Shown here: positions 8,255 through 16,774 of the stretch, one piece after another
How positions within the stretch are numbered: position 1 is the stretch's first letter
Layout: the number at the start of each line of letters is the position of its first letter
Origin: Rhodobacter sp. SY28-1
GTDB taxonomy: Bacteria > Pseudomonadota > Alphaproteobacteria > Rhodobacterales > Rhodobacteraceae
Reading direction: 5' to 3'
DNA length: 64,000 bases
NCBI RefSeq assembly: GCF_005222785.1
Contig: NZ_STGH01000001.1
Span: forward strand, 620,001-684,000
Position numbers and translations under genes: made by a program
Notes under the pieces: generated by a model
What the model was told of the DNA's origin: nothing
Databases searched by the model: none
Seen by the model: only the letters and a program-made list of their open reading frames with translations

Positions 8255-9655
8255 ATGACACCCTCACTCGATCCCAAGCGGTGGAAGGCGCTGGCGCTGC
8301 TTTGCGCCGCGCAGTTCATCGTGATCCTCGACACCTCGATCATCGGCGTGGCCCTGCCCGCCATCCAGGCTGACCTCGGCTTTACAGACGAGGGCCTGAG
8401 CTGGATCTTCAACGCCTATGTCATCGCCTTCGGCGGTCTCCTCCTTCTGGGCGGCAAGCTCGCCGACGTCTTCGGTGCGCGCCGTATCTTCCTGTGGGGC
8501 TACGCCATCCTGACCGGCGCCTCGGCCGTGGCTGGTCTAGCTGGCAGCCAGGAAGTGCTGCTGACGGGCCGCGCCCTGCAAGGCGTCGGCGCGGCCCTGA
8601 TCGCCCCCGCCGCGCTGACCATCCTGATGCGCCTTTTCGGCGGCCAACCTGCCGAGCTTGGCAAGGCCTTTGGCTTCTGGGGCGCATCGGCCGCCGCCGG
8701 TGGCACCGCGGGCGTCTTCCTGGGCGGCGTCATCACCGAATGGATGAGCTGGTCCTGGACCTTCCTCATCAACCTGCCGCTCGGCCTTGCCGTGCTGGCC
8801 GCCGGCCCCTCGATCCTGCGCGCCATTCCGGGCACCCGGGGCAAGATTGGCCTGATCGACTCCACCCTCGTGACCGGGGCCATCGTCGCGGCGGTCTATG
8901 CCATCGTGACGGGTGAGCATGTGGGCTGGTTCGTCCCGCAGACTCTGGGCCTTCTGGCCTTGGCGGCGGTCCTTCTTGTGGCTTTCCTCTGGCTGCAGGC
9001 CGCGTCGAAAAGCCCGCTCCTGCCGCTGCGCATCTTCCGCGCGCCGGGCTTGGCCGCGGGCAACCTCGTGATGGCGCTCCTTGGCGCGGCCTGGATCCCG
9101 CTGTGGTTCTTCCTGAACCTTTATCTGCAGACCGTGTTGAACCTGTCGGCCTTCGGCTCGGGCCTCGCGCTTCTGCCGATGACGCTGGTCATCATGGTGA
9201 TGATGGTCCGCCTGACCGGGCCGCTGATCGGCCGCTTCGGCATCAAGCCAGTGATGGTGACGGGCCTTCTGGCCCTGGCGCTGTCGCTTGCCCTCTTCGC
9301 AGGCCTGCCCGCTGACGGGACCTTCGCGGCGAACGTGCTGCCTCTGTCGCTGCTGGCCGCCATCGGCATGTCGCTGGCCTATATCCCGGTCACCATGACC
9401 GGCATGGGCGGCGCGGCGCCGCAGGACATGGGACTCGCCTCCGGCCTTATCAACACGACCTACCAGGTCGGCTCGGCCCTCGGCCTTGCCGTGATGGTCT
9501 CGCTCGCCGCCTCGATGCAGGGCGAACCGGACGCGATGCTCGCGGGCTACCAGACCGCCTTCATCGGTGCGGCCGTGGTCGCCGGAATGGCTTCCCTCGC
9601 CTCGCTGATCTTCGTGCGCGGTGGGGCCGCCGCTGCCGACGTTCCAGTCGGCTGA
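8255..9655 (+). CDS. MFS efflux transporter, DHA2 (EmrB/QacA) family, 14 TM type
   Basis: About 466 residues. I start at ATG 8255 (MTPSLDPKRWKAL); an upstream frame would overlap the operator. It has the DHA2 motifs FIVILDTSIIGVALP in TM1, LSWIFNAYVIAFGGLLLLGG with GGKLADVFGARRIF (motif A) and GRALQGVGAALIAPAAL in the TM4 region, and hydrophobic segments throughout. Such proteins export drugs or other toxic organics by proton antiport. The 5' region carries a CueR-like operator. It is not a known copper pump family, so it may export a metal chelate or copper-induced metabolite. That is inference. Confidence 0.9.
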   Translation: MTPSLDPKRWKALALLCAAQFIVILDTSIIGVALPAIQADLGFTDEGLSWIFNAYVIAFGGLLLLGGKLADVFGARRIFLWGYAILTGASAVAGLAGSQEVLLTGRALQGVGAALIAPAALTILMRLFGGQPAELGKAFGFWGASAAAGGTAGVFLGGVITEWMSWSWTFLINLPLGLAVLAAGPSILRAIPGTRGKIGLIDSTLVTGAIVAAVYAIVTGEHVGWFVPQTLGLLALAAVLLVAFLWLQAASKSPLLPLRIFRAPGLAAGNLVMALLGAAWIPLWFFLNLYLQTVLNLSAFGSGLALLPMTLVIMVMMVRLTGPLIGRFGIKPVMVTGLLALALSLALFAGLPADGTFAANVLPLSLLAAIGMSLAYIPVTMTGMGGAAPQDMGLASGLINTTYQVGSALGLAVMVSLAASMQGEPDAMLAGYQTAFIGAAVVAGMASLASLIFVRGGAAAADVPVG

Positions 9656-9743
9656 CGAACCACCTCCGCGCCCCTGCCAACCGGGGCGCGGAGCCACCCC
9701 TCCCAATTCAACAGACACCCCATCCGGTCGAAAGGACCCTGAA

Positions 9744-9938
9744 ATGCTGACCCATCTCGCCCGCGCCTGGCGCATCTATTCCCACGAAAAAGCCAGGGCC
9801 GCGCTCGCCCTGCGTCTCGGCCCGCACCTCGCCCGTGACATCGGCATCGACAGCCCGCATACCCCCGATACAGCTCACGATCGATCATCCGCCTTGCCCG
9901 CAGGACAGCCACCCATCATTCTCCATCCTGCAGTTTGA
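9744..9938 (+). CDS. DUF1127-like mini-protein
   Basis: 64 residues starting MLTHLARAWRIY at ATG 9744, preceded by AAAGGA. The core ALRLGPHLARDIGID matches the C-terminal half of DUF1127 mini-proteins (L.DHLLRDIG.). The tail after residue 40 is low-complexity Pro/His. It lies 19 bp before the LysR gene. A second protein with the same LGPHLARD(I/V)GID core is encoded at 11590-11742. DUF1127 proteins in alphaproteobacteria have been tied to RNA and phosphate/stress metabolism. Its role here is unknown. Confidence 0.6.
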   Translation: MLTHLARAWRIYSHEKARAALALRLGPHLARDIGIDSPHTPDTAHDRSSALPAGQPPIILHPAV

Positions 9939-9956
9939 CTAGGTCGGGACGGGAAG

Positions 9957-10862
9957 ATGGACAAGCTCTCGGTCATGCAGGCCTTCTGCCGCATCGTCGA
10001 TCGCGGCAGCTTCGCCCGTGCGGCCGAGGATCTGGGCGTCTCCTCCGCGCTCCTCAGCCGCGAGCTGCGGCTGCTGGAAGACAGCCTCGGCACCACGCTG
10101 ATCACCCGCACGACCCGCAGCATGTCGCTGACCCAGGCGGGACGGGTCTATTATGACGAGGCGAGGGGTATCCTCGACGCCGTCCACCGGGTCGAGGACA
10201 GGATCCGCGAAAGCGCCCGGGCGGTTGTGGGACACCTGCGGATCAATGCGCCCTCGTCCTTCGGGCAGTTGGTCATCGGTCCCATGCTCCCGGCCTTCTT
10301 CCGGCGCTACCCCGACCTGCGGGTCAGCCTGACGCTGGACGACCGGGTGGTCGACATGGTCGAGGGCGGCTTCGACCTAACCCTGCGCATCCGGTCCAGC
10401 CTCAAGGACTCCACGCTCCGCGCGCGCAAGATCGGCGGAGTCAAGGTCGGCATCTTCGCCTCCCCCGCCTATCTGGCCGAACGGGGCACACCCGCGACGC
10501 CTGACGACATCGCCGGGCATGACGTTGTCGGCTACCTTTTGTCGGAACATCTGACCAGCTGGGACCTTCGCGGCCCGGACGGGGCCTGCACCGTCGCCGT
10601 CGACCCCTGGGCGCGGGTCAGCAGCAGCTTCGTGCTGCGCGACCTCCTGATCGCCGGCTGCGGCCTTGGCACGCTGCCCGACTTCATCTCCCGCGCGCCC
10701 GAAGCCTCCGGCGCCCTCACTCGCGTCCTGCCCGGCTTCGAGCTCCCCCCGCGCGAGATCTGGGCGATTTCTGCGTCCAGTCCGTCCAAGGACCTGCGGA
10801 TCGCCGCCTTCCTCGACCATCTGGAACAGGCGCTGGCCGGGGAACTACCCTCTTCCTCGTAA
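9957..10862 (+). CDS. LysR-family transcriptional regulator (AaeR/PecT-like)
   Basis: 301 residues. The N-terminal winged HTH (MDKLSVMQAFCRIVDRGSFARAAEDLGVSS, followed by LSRELRLLEDSLGTTLITR) is typical, as is the substrate-binding half with HLRINAPSSFGQ, ILDAVHRVEDRIRE and LTLDDRVVDMVEGGFDLTLRI. The sequence style is that of LysR proteins paired with quinone or flavin oxidoreductases. It is co-directional with the WrbA-like gene 85 bp downstream, a likely target, and with the small gene before it. The effector is unknown. Confidence 0.93.
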   Translation: MDKLSVMQAFCRIVDRGSFARAAEDLGVSSALLSRELRLLEDSLGTTLITRTTRSMSLTQAGRVYYDEARGILDAVHRVEDRIRESARAVVGHLRINAPSSFGQLVIGPMLPAFFRRYPDLRVSLTLDDRVVDMVEGGFDLTLRIRSSLKDSTLRARKIGGVKVGIFASPAYLAERGTPATPDDIAGHDVVGYLLSEHLTSWDLRGPDGACTVAVDPWARVSSSFVLRDLLIAGCGLGTLPDFISRAPEASGALTRVLPGFELPPREIWAISASSPSKDLRIAAFLDHLEQALAGELPSSS

Positions 10863-10947
10863 AGACTGTCTTGCGCCGCAACCGATGTTTCCTGGCGCAG
10901 CCATGACTGATCTTCCGGGCAGAGAAACCCCTGCCCATGAGGATCAG

Positions 10948-11571
10948 ATGACCCGCATACTCGTGCTTTACTATTCCAGCTACGGCCATGTCCGCACCCT
11001 GGCCGATGCCGTGGCCGAAGGTGCCCGGACTGTCGCCGGAGCCACGGTCGACATCCGCCGCATTCCCGAAACGGTGCCGGAGGAGGTCCGGAAAAGCTCC
11101 GGCTTCGTCGACGACGACACCCCCGTTGCCACGCCCGCCGATCTGGCCAGTTACGACGGCATCCTTTTCGGCACGCCGACCCGCTTCGGCCTGATGGCCG
11201 GGCAGATGAAGCAGTTCATCGACCAGGCCGGAGGCCTCTGGATGCGGAACGCGCTGGTCGGGAAGGTGGCCGGAGTCTTCGTCTCGACCGGTTCGCAGCA
11301 TGGTGGGCATGAAGCGACGATGCTTTCCACCCAGATCGCGCTGCAGCACTTCGGTCTCTTGATCGCCGGGCTGCCCTACAGCTTTGCCGGACAGACCTCG
11401 GGCGACGGCATCATCGGTGGCGCTCCCTACGGTGCGGGGACCATCGCGGGGTCGGACGGCGGGTTCAGCCCCAACGCGACCGAGCTTGCGGGCGCCCGGT
11501 TCCTTGGCGCGCATGTCGCCGACATCGCCGCCCGTCTGACCGCCGGCACCGCTGCGCGGCTGGCCGCCTGA
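10948..11571 (+). CDS. wrbA: NAD(P)H:quinone oxidoreductase, WrbA family
   Basis: 207 residues from ATG 10948, with GAGGA just upstream. The flavodoxin-like fold starts MTRILVLYYSSYGHVRTLA (FMN phosphate loop), and GTPTRFGLMAGQMKQFIDQAGGLW, VSTGSQHGGHEAT and GAPYGAGTIAG are WrbA hallmarks. It would reduce quinones by two electrons with FMN, limiting redox cycling. A longer reading frame upstream overlaps LysR and is not needed. Copper stress and quinone toxicity are linked, so proximity to the copper genes is sensible but not proof of co-regulation. Confidence 0.93.
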   Translation: MTRILVLYYSSYGHVRTLADAVAEGARTVAGATVDIRRIPETVPEEVRKSSGFVDDDTPVATPADLASYDGILFGTPTRFGLMAGQMKQFIDQAGGLWMRNALVGKVAGVFVSTGSQHGGHEATMLSTQIALQHFGLLIAGLPYSFAGQTSGDGIIGGAPYGAGTIAGSDGGFSPNATELAGARFLGAHVADIAARLTAGTAARLAA

Positions 11572-11589
11572 TCGGAGGGGGAAAGCATC

Positions 11590-11742
11590 ATGCTAAGATC
11601 TATCGCCCGCTCCTGGCAGCAGCGCGCCTTGCAGGCTGAACTGACCAAACTGGCCAACCGGCTTGGTCCACATCTCGCCCGCGACGTTGGGATCGACGGG
11701 GCCTTAGCGCCCCGTGTCCTGCCGACCCTGCGCCCGGTTTGA
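11590..11742 (+). CDS. DUF1127-like mini-protein
   Basis: 50 residues (MLRSIARSWQQRALQAELTK...), 18 bp after wrbA, with GGAGGGGGAAAG upstream. The core LANRLGPHLARDVGIDG is nearly the same as in the protein at 9744-9938, so the two are recent paralogues flanking the LysR-wrbA pair. The protein is basic and helical with no signal peptide. It is likely co-transcribed with wrbA. Confidence 0.6.
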   Translation: MLRSIARSWQQRALQAELTKLANRLGPHLARDVGIDGALAPRVLPTLRPV

Positions 11743-11754
11743 CGCGAGTCAGCA

Positions 11755-12627
11755 ATGCCCCGCGCGCTCGACCTTGCCCTGACCGCCGTTGCCCCGATCA
11801 TATGGGGAAGCACCTACATCGTCACCACCGAATCCCTGCCGCCGGGGTATCCGCTGACGGTCGCGGCGCTCCGCGCTCTCCCGGCGGGGCTCCTGCTCCT
11901 TGCAATCACCCGGGTCTTCCCGCCGCGGGAATGGCTGGGCCGGATCCTTGTCCTGGGCGCGCTGAACTTCGCCATCTTCTGGGCCTTACTGTTCATCGCG
12001 GCCTACCGGCTTCCCGGAGGCGCGGCCGCGACGCTCGGGGCACTTCAGGCCCTGATGGTCATCGGTTTCTCCCGTTGGCTCCTCGGCACACCCATCGCCG
12101 CCATTGCCATCATCGCGGCGGTGCTGGGTGTCGGAGGCGTGGCACTCCTCCTTCTGGGTCCGGCATCGGGCTACGATCTCCTTGGTATCGTGGCGGCGCT
12201 GGCAGGCACGGTTTCTATGGCGGCAGGAACCGTCCTAAGTCGGAAGTGGCAACCGCCGGTCCCGATCCTGGCATTCACCGCATGGCAACTGACCGCAGGA
12301 GGGTTGCTACTGGTCCCGATCGCTCTGCTGATTGAGCCGCCCCTGCCGCCCTTGACGACGACCAACCTAGCTGGTCTGGCTTGGCTTGGTCTCGTGGGCG
12401 CTGCGGCGACATACTGGTTCTGGCTGCGTGGCGTCGTGCGCCTTGGGCCCGGCGTGACGGCGATGTTAGGGATGCTCAGTCCGGTCTCAGCGGTCGTGTT
12501 GGGGTGGATCTGGCTTGACCAGTATCTGACGGCGTCGCAGCTACTTGGGGCATTCCTTGTAATGTCGGGGATCGGGCTGGGCTATGCCTCTAACCGCTCG
12601 CAAAACTTGAAGCCGAGCTCTTCCTAA
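11755..12627 (+). CDS. EamA/RhaT-family (DMT) transporter
   Basis: 290 residues with ten hydrophobic segments in two EamA repeats. The first begins ALDLAVTAVAPIIWGSTYI-like sequence (residues about 4-20, reading LDLALTAVAPIIWGSTYIVT); the second includes GLAWLGLVGAAATYWFWLRG and ends VLGWIWLDQYLTASQLLGAFLVMSGI. The family exports metabolites or amino acids. It starts 12 bp after the DUF1127-like gene and is probably the last gene of the lysR-wrbA run. Substrate unknown. Confidence 0.9.
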   Translation: MPRALDLALTAVAPIIWGSTYIVTTESLPPGYPLTVAALRALPAGLLLLAITRVFPPREWLGRILVLGALNFAIFWALLFIAAYRLPGGAAATLGALQALMVIGFSRWLLGTPIAAIAIIAAVLGVGGVALLLLGPASGYDLLGIVAALAGTVSMAAGTVLSRKWQPPVPILAFTAWQLTAGGLLLVPIALLIEPPLPPLTTTNLAGLAWLGLVGAAATYWFWLRGVVRLGPGVTAMLGMLSPVSAVVLGWIWLDQYLTASQLLGAFLVMSGIGLGYASNRSQNLKPSSS

Positions 12628-12739
12628 CTAGGCTGCATTGACGGATGGACCCCAAGAAGTGCAGCGAGGGAAGGAGGTGCCGACGGTCCGCTAAGGGCCG
12701 AGAGCGACTGCAAAGACGCGATGTGCGGTCTTCACCCTC

Positions 12740-14986
12740 CTAAGTTGCAAACTCGAACAGCTGGTTCAGCGGCAGACTCCGCGCGCGGGTTCCGGTCAGG
12801 TCGTAGAGCGCATTTGCAAGAGCGGGCGCAGCTGGCGGAGTGCCGGGCTCCCCGACTCCGCCGATATGACCGAAGGCTCCATTGTTCTGCAGCACCTTGA
12901 CCTCGAACCCTGGTGTGGTGTGCATCCTGAGAGGCTCATAGTTGGTAAAGTTCTGCTCAACGACCGACTGGTCGGCGAAGGTGATGGCGCCCTGCACTGC
13001 GGCGGAAAGGCCGTAGACCACCGCGCCGGTCATCTGCGCCTCAATGATGCCCGGGTCCATGGCGAGGCCCGGGTCGCAGGCGATCCAGGCGCGGGTCAGC
13101 TTGATGCCGGCGGGGGTATCCTGCACCTCCAGCACCTGAGCGACGGGGGTGCCGAAAGAGTAGCAGTATGCGACGCCGCGCCCAAAGCCAGGGCGCTTCA
13201 GGCTGTCCCAGTCAGACATGTCCCGCACGGTTTCCAGAAGGGTTGCCGACGGCCCGTGGGTGTCACGCATAAGGTCCAGTCGAAAGGTCAGCGGGTCGGC
13301 CTTGGCCGCATGGGCCAGTTCGTCGATGAAGCTTTCCAGAAAGAAAGCGTTCATCGAGTTGCCAACCGACCGCCAAAAGCCAAGCGGCACTGTCAGGTCG
13401 GCAACATGGCCGTCGTAGCGGTAGTGCGGCAGACCGTAAGGCTGGTCAAACCCGCCTTCGACGGTCGCGCGATCGGGGCCGGGAGGCGCGAACCCGACCA
13501 GCCGCGACAGGGCATTCCGGCTTGCCGAGGGCGCCGCAGTCCGACCCCATAGTGCCGTGGCTTTGCCGTTCTCGACCCGCCCCGACAGCCGGGCGATGGC
13601 GGCAGGGCGATAGAAGTCCTGCGTCATGTCCTCTTCGCGGCTGTAGGTCAGCTTGACCGGAGTGTCCGGCATTGCGGCGGCGATGCGGGCTGCCAACACG
13701 GCCGGTACCGGATCGGTTCTACCTCCAAAACCTCCGCCCATCACTGGCGTGTGCAGCCTGACCTTGTCCGACCCGATCCGAAGGGAAGATGCGATGGCAT
13801 CCCGGGTCATGATCGGTGCTTGGTTGCCACACCAGACTTCGACTGCGCCATCGGGTTTGACCCAGGCAGTGGCGTTCAGCGGCTCCATCGAAGCATGAGC
13901 CAGGAAAGGGATGCGGTACTCGGCTTCTATTCTGTCGCCTTTGGCCAGTTCAGCCTCGACTTCGCCGTCATCGCGGAGCCGCGAGTCCGGCTCGGTCGCA
14001 AAGGCCGCCTCGATGCGGGTCATCATGGCAGCGGTGTCGACCAGATAATCCGCGTCGCCCCATTGAACATCTACCAACTGCGCCGCTTGCATTGCAGTCC
14101 AGGTATTGTTGGCAATGACCGCTATGCCGTTGCCAAGGCCGACCACTTGATCGACCCCCGGCATCGACAGCGCGGCGGCCGGGTCAAAGCTGGTCATGGC
14201 GCCGCCGCGCTTTGGGTTCATGCGAACCGTAGCAAATTTCATGCCGGGAAGCGTGATGTCGATCCCGAAGGTCTCGGTCCCGGTACACTTGCCCACCATG
14301 TCGAGGCGCGGCATTGTCTTGCCGATGTAGCGCCAGGTCGAAGGGTCGCGGAGCGGAACGTCCTCCGGCACCATTGTCGCGGCTTCTTCTGCCAGTTCGG
14401 CATAGGTGAAGGTCTGTTCGCCGATAACCTTTCCGCCTTCTGTTTTGAGTGTGTCAGGCAGGACGCCGAGCCGCTTGGCCGCAGCAGCCTTCAAGGCCTC
14501 TCGCGCACCGGCGCCTGCCAGGCGCATCTGCACGAAGCCACCAATCGCGCCCGTCGAGCCACCGGTCATCTGCAGCGAGAAGATCTTCGGCACGGCAGCC
14601 AGAATGGCGTTGTGAGAGTTTTCCCGAAGCGAGAGCTGGTAATCGGGCTCGTTCGACATCCGTTCAACAAAGCCTGCGTTGTAATAGGCCTGGGCGGGCG
14701 GCCCGTGCAAGACGCGGACCTGTTCCCAGTCGACGTCCAGTTCTTCCGCCACCAGTGCGGCCAGTGTGGTGGAAATCCCTTGCCCCATCTCGGCCCGCGG
14801 GGCGATGACGGTGATGCCGTCCGCGTTGATGATGACCCAAGGATTGAGCGGAGTGGAGCCAGGGGCAGGCGTTAGAGGATTGGCCGGGACTTCGGCGACC
14901 TTGTAGGCCCCGAAGGCCGCGCCACCGACAACGGCAGCACCCAGCACAATGAACGACCGACGGGTGATGGTTTTCCAGGATGCCAT
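12740..14986 (-). CDS. molybdopterin-binding large subunit, xanthine oxidase family (IorB/aldehyde dehydrogenase-like), Tat-exported
   Basis: 748 residues. The N-terminus WKTITRRSFIVLGAAVVGG is a twin-arginine signal, so the enzyme is periplasmic, as in isoquinoline 1-oxidoreductase-type beta subunits. Moco-binding stretches include MGGGFGGRTDPVPAVLAARIA, GRGVAYCYSFGTPVAQV and GGVGEPGTPPAAPALANALY; the last holds the catalytic Glu of the family (GEPG). It lies 1 bp after the stop of the 2Fe-2S subunit gene, so the two are translationally coupled. It would hydroxylate an N-heterocycle or oxidise an aldehyde. No cytochrome c subunit or XdhC-type maturase is adjacent. Confidence 0.93.
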   Translation of the reverse strand: MASWKTITRRSFIVLGAAVVGGAAFGAYKVAEVPANPLTPAPGSTPLNPWVIINADGITVIAPRAEMGQGISTTLAALVAEELDVDWEQVRVLHGPPAQAYYNAGFVERMSNEPDYQLSLRENSHNAILAAVPKIFSLQMTGGSTGAIGGFVQMRLAGAGAREALKAAAAKRLGVLPDTLKTEGGKVIGEQTFTYAELAEEAATMVPEDVPLRDPSTWRYIGKTMPRLDMVGKCTGTETFGIDITLPGMKFATVRMNPKRGGAMTSFDPAAALSMPGVDQVVGLGNGIAVIANNTWTAMQAAQLVDVQWGDADYLVDTAAMMTRIEAAFATEPDSRLRDDGEVEAELAKGDRIEAEYRIPFLAHASMEPLNATAWVKPDGAVEVWCGNQAPIMTRDAIASSLRIGSDKVRLHTPVMGGGFGGRTDPVPAVLAARIAAAMPDTPVKLTYSREEDMTQDFYRPAAIARLSGRVENGKATALWGRTAAPSASRNALSRLVGFAPPGPDRATVEGGFDQPYGLPHYRYDGHVADLTVPLGFWRSVGNSMNAFFLESFIDELAHAAKADPLTFRLDLMRDTHGPSATLLETVRDMSDWDSLKRPGFGRGVAYCYSFGTPVAQVLEVQDTPAGIKLTRAWIACDPGLAMDPGIIEAQMTGAVVYGLSAAVQGAITFADQSVVEQNFTNYEPLRMHTTPGFEVKVLQNNGAFGHIGGVGEPGTPPAAPALANALYDLTGTRARSLPLNQLFEFAT

Positions 14987-14987
14987 G

Positions 14988-15452
14988 TCAGCCCGCCTTC
15001 ATCATCGTTGCAGCCTCATGGATCGCGGCGCGGATACGGGGATAGGTGCCACAGCGGCAGAGGTTGCCCTGCATCGCATCATCGATGTCCTGGTCCGTCG
15101 GGTCCGGGATCTGAGCCAGCAACGATGCAGCCTGCATGATCTGACCGGACTGGCAGTAGCCGCACTGCGCGACCTGGTGCTTGACCCATGCCTCCTGCAG
15201 CGGGGCAAGGGCACCCGGCTGGCCAAGGCCTTCAATGGTGGTGATCTCGCCACCTGCATCGGCCAGCGGGACCTGGCATGACCGGACCGCTTCACCGTCA
15301 ATCAGCACGGTGCAGGCCCCACAGGCGGCGACGCCGCAACCGAACTTGGTGCCGGTCATCGCCAGACCGTCGCGCAGCGCCCACAGCAATGGAACATCGC
15401 CGGGAAGGTCAACCTGGCGCCGGGCGCCGTTTACCGAGAGGGTGAAGGACAT
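14988..15452 (-). CDS. 2Fe-2S small subunit of the molybdenum hydroxylase (IorA-like)
   Basis: 154 residues from ATG 15452, with GGAG about 10 nt upstream. A longer frame with a TTG start would run into the regulatory repeats. The plant-type [2Fe-2S] motif is [17 protein letters not shown], and the second cluster motif is [11 protein letters not shown] plus [16 protein letters not shown], all cysteines present. It has no signal peptide of its own and is presumably co-exported with the Tat-bearing large subunit downstream. Transcription would be controlled by the divergent TetR at 15547. Confidence 0.93.
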   Translation of the reverse strand: MSFTLSVNGARRQVDLPGDVPLLWALRDGLAMTGTKFGCGVAACGACTVLIDGEAVRSCQVPLADAGGEITTIEGLGQPGALAPLQEAWVKHQVAQCGYCQSGQIMQAASLLAQIPDPTDQDIDDAMQGNLCRCGTYPRIRAAIHEAATMMKAG

Positions 15453-15470
15453 CAGGATCTCCGCTGTTTC

Positions 15471-15502
15471 TGACAATTTGGACTCAATATGTCAATTTGT
15501 CA
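15471..15502. promoter_or_regulatory. inverted repeat between iorA-like gene and tetR (putative TetR operator)
   Basis: TGACAA (15471-15476) and TTGTCA (15497-15502) form a 6-bp inverted pair. The string TGTCAATTTGTCAA in between repeats the TCAA half-site. The pair lies 19-50 bp upstream of the oxidoreductase ATG and 45 bp before tetR, the usual place for a TetR repressor site. Confidence 0.45.
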
Positions 15503-15546
15503 ATGGCCGGTTTGACGTCAGGTCGGGGGTCCCGTATCCTGTACGC

Positions 15547-16146
15547 ATGACCATGCAGGACGAGCCGCAGATCGACACGAAAGAAGCCGCGATCCTGCGC
15601 GCGGCCTTCGAATGCTTTGCGCGCTATGGGCTTCGGCGGACCTCGATGGCCGATATCGCGTCGGGTGCGGGCATGTCCCGCCCGGCGCTTTACCTGCACT
15701 ACGCAGGCAAGGAAGACATCTTCAACGCGCTGGTGCGCATCCATTTCGAGACCTCCGAAAAGGCCGTCGAACGGGTGCTTGCCAAGCCGGGCCCCGCAGC
15801 CGAGGTCCTGCTGGCCGCCTTCCATGCGATCGACGGCGAGGCCGTGGAAGCGATGCTCAACTCGCCCCACGCTGACGAGATCCTGTCGGCGAACGGTCCG
15901 TTTTCGCAGGCGGCCGTTGTGGAGGCGCACGCCCGGATCACGCGTCACATCGCGCGCTGGATCGAGATTGGCGTGTCAGAGGGGCGCTTCAGCCTGGACG
16001 GGCTGCACGCCACCGCCGACGAGTTTGCCGCAGCAGTGATGGCGACGAAATTCGGGATAAAATCCTTTGCAAAGGACTTTGCCGACTATCGCGCGGCCCA
16101 GGGTCGCGTTGCGGCGATCTTCGGAAAGGCTTTGTCGAGCAAGTAG
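15547..16146 (+). CDS. TetR/AcrR-family regulator
   Basis: 199 residues from ATG 15547 (MTMQDEPQIDTKEAAILRAA). The N-terminal HTH is ILRAAFECFARYGLRRTSMADIASGAGMSRPALYLHYAGKEDIF, typical of TetR; the C-terminal ligand domain is not diagnostic. It is divergent from the Mo-hydroxylase genes with only 94 bp between starts, so it most likely controls them and itself. Ligand unknown. Confidence 0.9.
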   Translation: MTMQDEPQIDTKEAAILRAAFECFARYGLRRTSMADIASGAGMSRPALYLHYAGKEDIFNALVRIHFETSEKAVERVLAKPGPAAEVLLAAFHAIDGEAVEAMLNSPHADEILSANGPFSQAAVVEAHARITRHIARWIEIGVSEGRFSLDGLHATADEFAAAVMATKFGIKSFAKDFADYRAAQGRVAAIFGKALSSK

Positions 16147-16385
16147 AGCGAGACTGGGTCCAGTGGCATAGTCAGAGGAATCTCCATGCACACTGCTTGA
16201 CGGCCCCTCAACTTCGACTGGGACCATAAGCTATTGTCTTCCAAGGCTAATGCCATGAAACCGAGCCGCGAAACTCAACAAACGAGCGACCATAAGCCTA
16301 CCAGGCGGGTTTCCTCTGACAAGCCCTTTCGCCCGCGGCAACCCGAGTCAGGCGCGCGAATGCTCGCGCCACGGGGCGTCTGACA
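16147..16385. other. intergenic, no gene seen
   Basis: 239 bp after tetR without a supported reading frame. It leads into the IS110 relic, and its right part may be undetectably decayed transposon DNA. Confidence 0.4.
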
Positions 16386-16730
16386 TAGACCGCACGGACC
16401 GCACGGGCGGACGCCGACGTGCTGGACCGCATGGGCCGGGCACTGGAACTGACCCCCACTCCGCCGGAAGATCCTGATCGCGCAAGGCTTTCCGCTCTCG
16501 TGGCGCGCCACGAAGAATCGGGCCGCTATCGCCCGCGATCTTTGGCTTGCCCGCGAGATCGGGGCCCTGACCGCGGTGCTTCCGGCTCATCACTAAGCGG
16601 TCGAGGAAACCATCGCCGCCCCGATCGAAACCCGCACCCTTTCGCCGCCGAAGTCCGCCGCCTGCGCTCGGTTCCTGGCATCGGACCGATGATGGCCGCC
16701 GTACTGATCGCCCGACTGTTCGCCCTATAG
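16386..16730 (+). pseudogene. IS110-family transposase relic, frameshifted and truncated
   Basis: Fragments of one transposase appear in different frames: ADVLDRMGRALELTPTPPED and LSALVARHEE, then (shifted) NRAAIARDLWLAREIGALTA, then EVRRLRSVPGIGPMMAAVLI, the conserved PGIG(P/V)..A segment of IS110 transposases. The N-terminal DEDD catalytic part and the C-terminal Ser part are gone, and a stop follows directly. At least two frameshifts mean it is dead. Confidence 0.75.
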
Positions 16731-16774
16731 GTTATGCAGTGAACGCCGGAAGAGACCCCCGGCGTCCTTAGAGT

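Noticed and set aside
8537-9775. 412-codon minus-strand frame over the MFS gene
   Set aside because: Low-complexity Gln/Arg/His translation typical of high-GC antisense; the plus strand has clear DHA2 motifs.
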